Below are positions 50,924 to 61,345 of a DNA stretch of 64,000 nt, piece after piece. Made by a program: the position numbers and the translations under genes. Source of the stretch: Panorpa germanica (Eukaryota > Arthropoda > Insecta > Mecoptera > Panorpidae). The stretch lies in assembly GCA_963678705.1 (NCBI GenBank), contig OY783209.1, forward strand, positions 10,664,001 to 10,728,000, written 5' to 3'. Under the pieces are notes generated by a model. The model saw nothing but the letters and a program-made list of their open reading frames with translations. It had not been told where the DNA came from and made no database searches. How positions within the stretch are numbered: position 1 is the stretch's first letter; each line of letters begins with the position of its first letter.

Positions 50924-52008
50924 ATTAGTAATTATTTATATAATCAAAAATATACACTGTCAAATAAATTAATGTTCTAATCATCTGTAAAACATATGTT
51001 TGTGAAAGTATTGTAAAGTACAGTATTTGTAAATTTCAAAATAAAAGCAACTGACTGAAAACAAAATTATTTATGAGTTATTATTTGTCCAGCTGATAAT
51101 TTGAATATATATTAATGCAATATACATAACATTTGGTTGAGAGTTGGTCAAATGCCTTGTTTCATTTACCATATTTAACGTTGCTCCTCCATTTTGCAAG
51201 TTTGTCTTATGTTTTGTACAATAAATGTAGCTCGTAACCGTTTAGTATCGATGCTAATTCCAAAGTTTACTCTAGAATGCACTAGAATGTAATTTTTGAA
51301 TTTTATACGGGGAAGAATGGGCTTGTGAATTCATTTTTCGGGGTTGATTTCTTAATTTTCGATTGTAATAAATTTTAATATATGTATTTTTAGTTTTGTC
51401 ACTTGTTTTACAAGTAATAAGTAATTGAGATGTGTGAGAATGGCGATTATTTTTCCTTTTTTATAATCTTCCTAACATAATACTTCACGGGATACACAAA
51501 GCAGCTGTTAATAGCGTCTCTGATGGCAAATCGATGCATCAAAATTTTGTATAACCAACGTTATACCTTTTAATAATTAAAGAGACAAAATGACTTTTTT
51601 AATTGGTAATATGGCCTAAAATATAGCTAGCTACATTAAAAAAGAATTGGAAATTTGATTTTCAGGTAGCCCACTTCATCAATATATAGAACAGTTATTT
51701 ATATTTCTGGAAAACAAGCTTCAAAAATTAAAGCAGCAATCAAAGCATGAATGTCATTTCAAAATTTCCCATTAGATTCATGACCGGCGCCTGCTTTCAG
51801 GGTTTATCATTAAACAAAATAATATTGAAACAAAATCAGTTGTAAAGAAAGAAGGTGAAACTAACTCCTTCTGTATGTACCAATTAACAATAAAATTGGG
51901 AGTTTTTGTAATTTTTACATGAATTGAAAGAAATAACTTACTATATGTTCTAAATATAGTCAATGTGTTGTACATAGATATAACAGAAAAGCCAATAACT
52001 CATCAGAA
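50924..52008. other. Intergenic between genes 1 and 2
   Basis: Gene 1 3' UTR with AATAAA near 50963 and 51040. From about 51313 a sequence starting GGGCTTGTGAATTCATTTTT and an internal AATTAAAGAGACAAAATGAC block (51570-51600) shows a diverged relative of the GGGCTTGTG element family. The end of the intergenic region carries the conserved upstream block of gene 2. Confidence 0.6.
51829..51951 (+). promoter_or_regulatory. Upstream block shared with the paralogue (copy 2)
   Basis: Counterpart of 42834-42955: CAAAATCAGTTGTA, AACTCCTTCTGTATGTA, AATTAACAAT and GGGAGTTTTTGTAATTTTTA, ending about 57 bases before the gene 2 ATG (about 55 for gene 1). Likely promoter or leader. Confidence 0.55.
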
Positions 52009-55000
52009 ATGTCTTACATTACACAGCGAAAGGAACGGACGGGTTTATTTAGCTATGAGCACGCGCCAACTCGCAAAAGAAGCGATGGTCGTTTGAAACG
52101 ATTCGATTCTTCAACTGATGCGAGAGCATGGAATATCAGTCCCGATATTAGAAGTGCTTATTTGTTAGATTATGTGGGGAGAAATAGAACTCATTCTACT
52201 GAAGTGAGTCCAATTATTACATAAAATCAGAATGTAATTTAAATAGATGTTAATATCTGATACAACGTTTCATTTTTAGGATAATGGTGAACAGGTATTA
52301 CAACATTTCTATTATGTTGAATTTTCAAACAATTTTGTTTTTTGAAAAACTACTTAAATCTGAATTAAAAAATGTTCGTTTCTTTTTCAGGCTGCGCCGG
52401 TGAGTAACAAATAATTCCAACATTCTCTAGTATATTAAAAGAAATAATTCTGTGTATTTAAGATAGTTCCAGCGTGGTATAGTATAGTCAGAACATTTAC
52501 TACCCAGTAAACATTTAGTGAAGTGCCCTATTTTGTGACGTTTTTATCACTATTTCACTTCAATTATAGTTCGCATCAACTTTATCTTCATTTGTATTCC
52601 GACAGGTGGAGTGGTTCCGTCATCTGTAGCCGATAAAACAGACATTTCATATGAACGATTGTGAAAAACTGAACTATAAATGAACTCTTTCATGACAAAA
52701 AAATCATACGCATCTCCAATATATTGGACATCATATATGATGTCAAAGTGACTCCAAAATGCTCCAAAATGTATACTGGGTATTGTCAGAAATTCAAAAC
52801 TTTACACGAATACCCACAAATACTGTCAAATATTTTCGGTTACGGTTATCTGCCAATGTTGCAAAATGCCTTACTGCCATCAAAGATTTATAATTCTCGT
52901 TCTTTAGTCTACACTACTCGAGATAATTTTGCGCGCAGCGTTGCGAGATCACCATTGACCATGAAAAGAACGTGATGGAATTAACAAAATTGATATTTTA
53001 CATTATTATATCTCGAATATAAAACTGTGAAATGCAATTTCTTTTTTAAATTTATTTAAAAACATTTTTCTTTACTCTCCCAAAAATTTTCAAAATTCTA
53101 TCGCGAGATTTTTTGTAAATAATAGAAAATAGGAAGTTTTACATGCTTCAAATGGGAGTTGAAACTCCGGAATTTATTAGTAAACATTATTCTTAACCTA
53201 TAAATAAGAATTTCAAAATATCTATCGAGTAGTGGCTGCATGCTGGAACTACCTAGTTTTACTTGTTTGTTACAATCACATTAAATGTATTGCATATTTG
53301 TCTTTTGCAGTTGATGGTGGACACAGCTGTAAGTTTTATTAATATATCTTTGCTATATATGTATTATATTCTATAAATTAACATAATATCAAAGTGATCA
53401 GTTTCATTGATGCTCTGAACATTTTAAAATTTTATGTTAAAAAATTAAATAAAAAATGAACGAGGTAATCTAATCGAAAGAATCCTATGCTACTCACTAG
53501 ATAATGTCATAAAGAAGGTAAATTTTTTATTAAAATCGACTGATACATTTCGAGATACCGTGGCGGTCAGTTCAAAAACAGTAATTTCGAGTTAAATGCA
53601 ACAGAAGAAATATATACGAATATACTACAGCGCTAAATTTAAATTGCAAACTTAGGTAATATTCGGAGTTGGTTTGGGTAAACTATTAAAATATTCTCAA
53701 AAGTAAAGTTAATAAATTTAAACAAAAAACTCCTCCTTAATTAATACATAATAACAAATAAAATCATTTAAAATAACTCAAATATTTACAGATTGCTCCA
53801 GACGGACTAAATAATAGATTTGTAAGTAAAAATTAATATCGATGTTTTAATTGATCCTAATAATCAGGCACTTTAAATTGCTTTCTATTTGCAGATGTTG
53901 ACACCAGGAGATCGAATTTGCAGATGTGGAAGGGTGGGTTTGTACAAATACACAAATCATCAATATCAAATTCAAAATAACTGCTAAATTGTTTTCTAAA
54001 TTATTTGTCACATGCTATCGTTAATTCAATATTTTCAAAAATAGTTACCAGTAAATAAATAAAGTATCTAGATATTTTGGAAGTATCTGAAGAGTAATTT
54101 GAGCAAACTGGTATTTTGTTCCTTTAATTGGCAGCGCCTTAATAAACTATTTTGGTACGGAGTGAGTAATATATTCTTACAATACCAAATAAATCAATTT
54201 TAGATATTGCAAGATGTCTCGGAAGAAACAGATGAAACAGAAGAAACAAATGAAACCGAAGAAGCGGATGAAACCGAAAAAGCGGATGAAACCGAAAAAG
54301 CTGATGAAACGAAAAAAACGGATGTAATGGTTAGAAAGGAAACAACTCTATCTTCATTTAATTATCTATCTTAAATTTATATTCCCTCTTATAAATATTA
54401 CTTTTGTGTACACATCATAAAGAGTGTAACATAACCTAACTAAAGTTAAATAAACTAATAATTTTATTCTTTATAGATTACAGGAGGTGAAATAGAAAGT
54501 GTAAGTAACATGAAATTGCAAAGTAATTGGTAAAATACCGTTTGTAAGGTTTACAGTAAACATATCTGTTATATTACTCCTACATATTATATTAATTTTA
54601 TTAATTATTTCAAAATATTTACAGATTGGTGTAAGCGATAGTGATTCAGACGTAAGTAAAAATTAATATAAATACGAGGCATGTTTTTTAAGGAAGTACC
54701 GTTTTGCGTTTCCGCCTTTGCAGCGCTACGCTCGGCGTTCCGCGCATGCGCGCTGGTTACCTACATCTCTTGTCTACGCACTGACGTCATTACAGTCTGA
54801 TTCTTCATTGTATACGTTGTTTACTGAGTGTTTAAGATGCCTCCGACAATCGTGAGTCCCGCCGATTGTGAAGTACGGGCTGTTATACGATTTCTTAGTG
54901 CTAAAGGCGTAAAACCGATCGATATTCATCGTGAGATGTGTGAAGTTTACGGACAAAACATTATGAGTGATGGAATGGTAAGGAAATGGGTGAGAGCATT

Positions 55001-58000
55001 TAAAGATGGCCGCACAAATGTGCATGATGAAGAACGGAGTGGGCGTTCTTCGGTTTTTACAGTACAGTGGTTAACAAGTTAGGCGGCAGAATTTTATGAG
55101 GAGGGTATTCAAAAACTGGTGCCACGTTATGACAAGTGTCTCAATATTCACGTAAATTATGTAGAAAAGTAGATTAAGGTACAGGCTTTCATGTAAAAAT
55201 AAAATTATTGCGATATCTTTGCACGTCTTTTTTTAATTCCAAAACGGTACTTACTTAAAAAACACGCCTCGTATATAGTATGTGACAAATTGTATTAGAC
55301 ATTAATTATTGTTCTTTACATTATGTTCCGTATTTTCAGAGAGGCACTACATCCCGTTCCGTAAGTATTCTGTACAAACATTTTATTTATTCTAGAATTT
55401 AGCAATACATACATACAGCCAATTAGTTTCTTGTTTTCAGGCATCCGTCAATGGTGAAACACGTCGTGTAGAACCAGATTCAGAAGCCAGACCAGATTTA
55501 GAAACCAAACTGGATTATGCTCTTGAGGAAAACAAATATCTGCGAGAAAGATTAACATGCTGTGAGGAAAAGCTCAGTAAATGTCTCAGACAATTGGCTG
55601 ACTATGGAGAATGTAACAATTATAATGTACCAGCAGAATTTAATCGGCTTGAAGAGAATCTTCTGAAATGTAATTTGTCGCAAGAGGACCAAATAAAGGC
55701 TTATAAGAGACAGGTCGAAGTTCTTAAATACTACTGCAAATCTCTACAGAAAATGAAGAAAGAAAATCGGTCTTCATTTTTCTCCAATTCAAGAGATGAT
55801 GTCAGTCTTTCTGCTGCTTCATCCGCTTCAGACATTTCTTCAAACAACAGTCACATGCAAATCTTAGTTTCCGAACTGCGTGACACTGTATCGAACCTTA
55901 GATTTGTTAGGAAGGAGCGCGATTGTCTGCGAAATGAAATATTGCACTTGAAAAACAAAATTAATGAAGCTAATGAAAGCAATAGCGAAGAAATATCTAT
56001 TCTAAGAACACGGTCCAGTATTTTGGACAGCATTACTTCTGAGAGCAGTGACTCACACTACGAAGGAGATGATGAAGCGTTGAAGAAACTGATAAAAAGA
56101 ATTAGAGATGCTGACCTATTGCGATCCGAGCGTGATGCTGTGCTAATGGAATTAGATATATCCAAATCAGAATATGATAAATGTCAATGCGAAATAAAAA
56201 GTTTATCTAAAGAAATGTCATATCTGAGTAAATCTTTGGAAAGCATGTCATCAGAAAGGGATTTACTTTTGAAAAAAATTCAAGAACATCATAAGTTGGA
56301 AAAGGAATATGAAAAACTGGAGCGTCGTTCCAAAGAACAATATCGAAGTTTGGAGATTTACCAAAAGAAACAGAGAATGTACAAATCGAAATGGAAACAG
56401 ATGAAGAAAATGGTAAACCGACTACGAAGAAACTTGTCTTGTCAAGAGAACGAAATTGCTGCACTTGTAGATACTATAAGCAAAATATCAGTAGAAAAAG
56501 TAAGTCCGAATTTTACCATGATTATACGACATCAACTATAAGGAAACTAAACGACATTAATCTTTTCTATGTCTTCAATGCCTGTGTTAACAATATAACA
56601 ATAAGTAATATTTATCTTTGTATTTCAGATAAAATGTAAAAGCTCTTTAAGCACATTGAATGTAGAGATGTCTCAAACGGCGTTTGAGTTGTGTATATGT
56701 AGAGATGAACTAAAATCTTGTAAAGACCAAATAAAATCGAATGAACATTTACGTTTCACCGCCTCAGGAACCGATCAACGGTTTGGTAGGAAAGGTAACC
56801 AGCTCGTAATAGAAGAATCAGATATTATACAACAAATACTAGAGCAAATTAATGATGAACAAAGAAGGAAAATTGAAAAAGGTAAATCGAATGATTCCAA
56901 AATTCGTATCATAGTTGAACTTTTAAAAGAAAGAGATGAAGAGAAAAGGACAGACGACTATGGACTTCCAAAAAAAGAAGATAAACGGAAAGACGAATTT
57001 GGTATTTCAAGGAAAGAAGATAAACACAAGGATAATAGTGATAAGCCCCCAAACAAAAGAAGGAAAAACGTCCCATCGACATGTGTGCTGGAATGTCCTA
57101 TGCAACATATCAGATTTGCTTTACACGAAACAAATACTGCTATAACTGCAATTATTCATAAAATTAAAGAAGAACACGAAAGCAAAAAAGCAGGAGCAAC
57201 GAGTGAGCCTTGTGTATGCATTACAGAACTGGAAGAAGAAGATTCGGCTGATGCGGCCAAAGAATCAGAATCCGAGATTAATATGGCTACAGAGTGCGGT
57301 TGTAATAATATACAAGAAATAATTAAAAAGGTAGCAACGTTACACGCAGAAAATAAAGCAATGAAACAGAAAATAGAAGAAGTTAGCGCCGAAACTGGAC
57401 AGAGTTTTGGTGACCTCAATTTTGTTCCAACAGATACAGATGTTTCAAATGATGTCGAGTGTAATAGAATGAGAGATTTGTGTATGAGATTAAAATCTTT
57501 GCAGTATGCTCATGGGAAACTAAAAAAGTATTATGAAGAGGTTGGTGGAGGACCTTTAAATATAGCTGTGGGACCAGATGGTCATGTATTACAACTTGGT
57601 CCAGATGGCAAACCAATTGGAATGCAATATGGTCCAGATGGTTTACCAATCTTAGGACCAGATGGAATGCCAATTGGAATTCAATATGGTCCAGATGGTT
57701 TACCAATCTTAGGACCAGATGGAATGCCAATTGGAATGCAATATGGTCCAGATGGTTTGCCAATCTTAGGACCAGATGGAAAGCCAATTGGAATGCAATA
57801 TGGTCCAGATGGTTTGCCAATCTTAGGACCAGATGGAAAGCCAATTGGAATGCAATATGGTCCAGATGGTTTGCCAATCTTAGGACCAGATGGAAAGCCA
57901 ATTGGAACGCAATATGGTCCAGATGGTTTGCCAATCTTAGGACCAGATGGAAAGCCAATTGGAATGCAACATGGTTTAGATGGTTTGCCAATCATAGGAC

Positions 58001-60918
58001 CAGATGGAAGGCCAATTGGAGCTCAAGCCATTGGTCCTGATGGTAAACCAATTGGAGCACAAGCAATTGGTCCAGATGGTAAACCAATTGGAACACAAGC
58101 CATTGGTCCAGATGGTAAACCAATTGGAACACAAGCCATTGGTCCTGATGGTAAACCAATTGGAACACAAGCCATTGGTCCTGATGGTAAACCAATTGGA
58201 ACACAAGCCATTGGTCCAGATGGTAAACCAATTGAAACACAAACCATTGGTCCTGATGGTAAACCAATTGGAACAGAAGCCATTGGTCCAGATGGTAAAC
58301 CAATTGGAACACAAGCAATTGGTCCAGATGGTAAACCAATTGGAACACAAGCCATTGGTCCTGATGGTAAGCCTATTGGAACACAAGCAATTGGTCCTGA
58401 TGGTAAACCAATTGGAACAGAAGCAATTGGTCCTGATGGTAAACCAATTGGAACACAAGCAATTGGTCCAGATGGTAAACCTATTGGAACACAAGCTATT
58501 GGTCCAGATGGTAAACCAATTGGAACGCAAACTATTGGCCCAGATGGTACGCCAGTCGGAACACAAGTCATTGGACCAGATGGTCAACCAGTTGGAACGC
58601 AAACCATTGGTCCAGATGGTAAGCCAATTTCCATAACGGAAGATACAGGAGTAGGTGAATCAATGCAATTCCATGACCGAGATGCAGGGTCCGAGTTAAT
58701 AGGCTCAGTTTCACAAGAATTGGCATCAGGAGTTGCTCTGACTCCGGAACAAAGAGCAGCTGTAGGTCAGGCATCATCTGTTCAAAGACAAGGCGCTGTA
58801 CGTGGAGTTACAGGCGAAACTGCATCTAGTGTTCCCCTAACAGCAGCACAACAAGCAGAAGCTGGGAAAGGGGCAGCAGGTGCAGAACAAACTGCTGAAA
58901 GTGGTATTGCACAGTCTTCGCAGGGTACAACCGCAGATGATAATTGTTGTGCGGAATTGGATGCAATGAAAAAGGAAAACGCAAAACTGAAAAAAGCTTT
59001 GAAAGCAGCCGGCATTAACCCTGATATGGCAGATCAACTTAGTAAGGAACAACAAGCGAAAGACGATCTGATGAAATCGATTGATGGTCATAAAGATCAA
59101 CTAGCAGCAGCAGCAGCAGGTCCAAATGTTGCATCTGATGGCATCAAAATCAAACCACCTCTAAGGGGTCAATTAGATGCTCTTACAGGTGAAGTAAATA
59201 TATTAGTGTGTAGGCACTTTACAGCATGGTAATATAAATGAAATGAATGTATTAGTAATATTTGGCTATGTTTTATGGTTGTGTTATTTTATCCAACAGA
59301 AACTATAAGAAAAAGTCAGGAAGAAGTTGATTCTTTGTCTGAAGAACACAGAGCTAACCTTGATAGAATGCAACGTGTGCACGATGACATTCTGGACGAA
59401 ACTATCAAATCGTACAGCCAAGACATTATGGAAATGGAGAAAGAAAAGTCGAAATGCATCTGTGACTTAGAAAGACAAACCAGGGAGTTAAAGCGCCAGC
59501 TGAATCAATGCAAAGTCGTAGTAAATAAGTTTATATTTTTTGTTTTCTTTATGATTAGAATATGATTTGCATTTATGTTATATAATTTACTTATCTTTTA
59601 AGAGTAAAACTCTTCCCTTGGATGCCAAAAAATGTACTTGTCCGAATGCCTTGACTGAAGACGAAATGGTTGCTACAGAAGCCGACATGGATAACATCAT
59701 AAATAAACTAGCGAGTAGAGGGTTAAAGGTAATTGGAAGATTTTTGGAAAGAATTCATTAACACTAAGTCATCTTGTTTGAATGAAATTCTATATACTTT
59801 TATTATTAGGCGCTCACATATAAAGATCTTAGAATACTGCACGCAAAAACGTGTAAGGCGACAGCTGCCATGAAGGGATTAAAAGGACGCCGCGGGAGGT
59901 CTAGATCGGGGAAGTCCATTTCAGCTAGTGGTGTATCGAGTAAGTATAAGATAAATTATAATTTTCTTAGAGAATAGTTAACAGTTTTAAGAGTTTCAAT
60001 TACAAATTGTTTTCTCATATTCCAGCTGAAAGGTCCAAATCTGAGAAAGATATTTGTATAAGTCCAATAGCTTTACAAAAATCTTATAAAAGTTTGCTAA
60101 AGAAGCAAATGTTTACCCAACAAAAGTGTAAGTATATGAAATGTTTTATGTCATTTACGATAGCCTGGGTGTTTACAAATTTGTGGTATTTTAATTTTCA
60201 GTCGCATCACTTCAGTATGAAATGATTGAGGATAAAAACTCACTGGAGACAATGCGCCAGATATTGGAAGCAACACAAAAGGAAAATCTGCAATTCCGGG
60301 AACTACTTAGGGGCAAAGTTTGTCAGTGCACGACTAATCTCCCAGTGTAAGTTAACAACATATGGTGGTACCCTCCTTACTGAACTAGACTTTATAAGGT
60401 GGCATTATTTTAGGAGCGATGCTGGTGAAATTGGAGGAACATATCGGTGTAAATGCGCTCTTAGATCGATGGCGACCCAACCCAATAAAAAGGTAATCCC
60501 CTTTCTTTAAACAATCGCATTTCGTTATAAAATAATTAAACAATGTTATGTAGTCTGAAATTGTTTTCCAAAATAGCAAATGAAGACTTCTAAACCACTT
60601 GGAAAGACTTGCAAATGCAATGAGAGAAGGTTTAAATCTGAAGAACCTTGTGGTGCAGTTGCCCCTTGCGCAGACCGAACAAAAAACTTTCAAGTATTCA
60701 CAGCGATAACGCCAATGAGGATGTAAATATACGTTCTTTAATAATAAAGTTTTTTTATATTCAAATCTGCGAAAGAGATTTGCGTGAGCGCGTTACTTGA
60801 AGACCCAATAATGTTATAATATTCTCTTTTTCATTTTTTGTATAGGCCAGATATGTCAGAACTAGACGACAAAACGAATGACTTCATCAACAACATTAAA
60901 TTCAAACCAAGTTCCTAG
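52009..60918 (+). CDS. Large coiled-coil / GPDG-repeat / C-x-C protein, tandem gene 2
   Basis: Paralogue of the gene at 43011-50923; function unknown. Twenty exons: 52009-52203, 52280-52294, 52391-52399, 53311-53328, 53792-53821, 53895-53933, 54204-54329, 54477-54500, 54625-54651, 55340-55360, 55441-56499, 56629-59188, 59300-59520, 59603-59728, 59810-59939, 60026-60127, 60202-60346, 60414-60492, 60577-60722, 60846-60918. Total 1714 aa. Exons 2-10 are 9-126 nt, all phase 0. Exon 7 encodes an acidic run of ADETEK/ETDETEE repeats. Residues about 169-521 are coiled coil, 836-1190 GPDG repeats, then coiled coil and Cys-rich exons with CTC, CQC, CKC, CKC. Relative to gene 1 it has an extra intron (59189-59299) and a mariner in intron 9. 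Ends SFKPSS-like (KFKPSS) before TAG. AATAAA at about 61020. Confidence 0.85.
52503..52780. mobile_element. Short TIR element (CCCAGTAAACA family)
   Basis: Starts CCCAGTAAACATTTAGTGAA and ends GTATACTGGG, in intron 3 of gene 2. Its left end matches the inverted right end of 3360-4212. A solo end of the same family (ATCATACGCATCTTCAATAT ... TCTACTGGG) lies at about 44569-44630 in an intron of gene 1. Confidence 0.6.
54675..55271 (+). mobile_element. Internally deleted mariner element, copy 2
   Basis: Same ends as 26525-27122 (CGAGGCATGTTTTTTAAG ... GCCTCG), flanked by TA at 54673-54674 and 55272-55273. It lies in intron 9 of gene 2. The matching intron of gene 1 (45228-45341) shows the uninterrupted TATATAGTATGTGACAAATT sequence, that is the empty site. 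It retains the transposase N-terminal part and the C-terminal end but not the catalytic middle. Confidence 0.92.
54837..55082 (+). pseudogene. Truncated mariner transposase remnant
   Basis: Starts [20 protein letters not shown] and reads through the N-terminal helix-turn-helix region to DEERSGRSSVF, then leaves the family at a deletion junction (TVQWLTS, stop). The C-terminal coding end follows out of frame to about 55171. It cannot make active transposase. Confidence 0.88.
57571..58634 (+). repeat. In-frame GPDGKPIG tandem repeat of gene 2
   Basis: Seven 57-bp units (M/I/T-Q-Y/H-G with GPDGLPILGPDGKPIG), then about seventeen 36-bp units of GPDGKPIGTQAI with variants (GAQAI, GTEAI, ETQTI, TPVGTQVI). 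Copy number and variant order differ from gene 1, showing independent expansion and contraction. Confidence 0.97.
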
Positions 60919-61345
60919 AAATCGTAAATTAATAATTTGTTATATACTCAAAGCTATACATTGTCAAATAAATTAATGTTCTAATCATCTGTAATCTGTA
61001 CAGCATTTGTAAATTTCAAAATAAAAGCAACTGACTGAAAAAAGAAAGAATTATTGAAACATTAATGACATCCATTTACATTGGCAACTTTGCACGCCGC
61101 TCAACATGCTCAATCGAGTTAAAAGAGCAAGATACGTTGACTAAATCTGTACCGGATTTGTTAATAATCCCTCGTCATTGGAAAATATTGTGACAGTTAA
61201 ATGAAACAATTAATCAATTTGAAACAAAATTGAATAAGTAAATAAAAAATGAAAGCTTCTAATTGTGTCATAATATAAAATAAATTTAACGTAATAACGT
61301 AATGTTATTTTTTCGAAATAAATTCAAGGCCAATGTGAATAAACC
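60919..61345. other. Intergenic between genes 2 and 3
   Basis: Only 427 bases. Gene 2 3' UTR with AATAAA near 60966 and 61020, then AT-rich leader of gene 3. The upstream block shared by genes 1 and 2 is not evident here. Confidence 0.6.

Noticed and set aside
52724-52975. 83-codon open frame in intron 3 of gene 2
   Set aside because: Begins inside the CCCAGTAAACA element and has no counterpart in gene 1 or 3.
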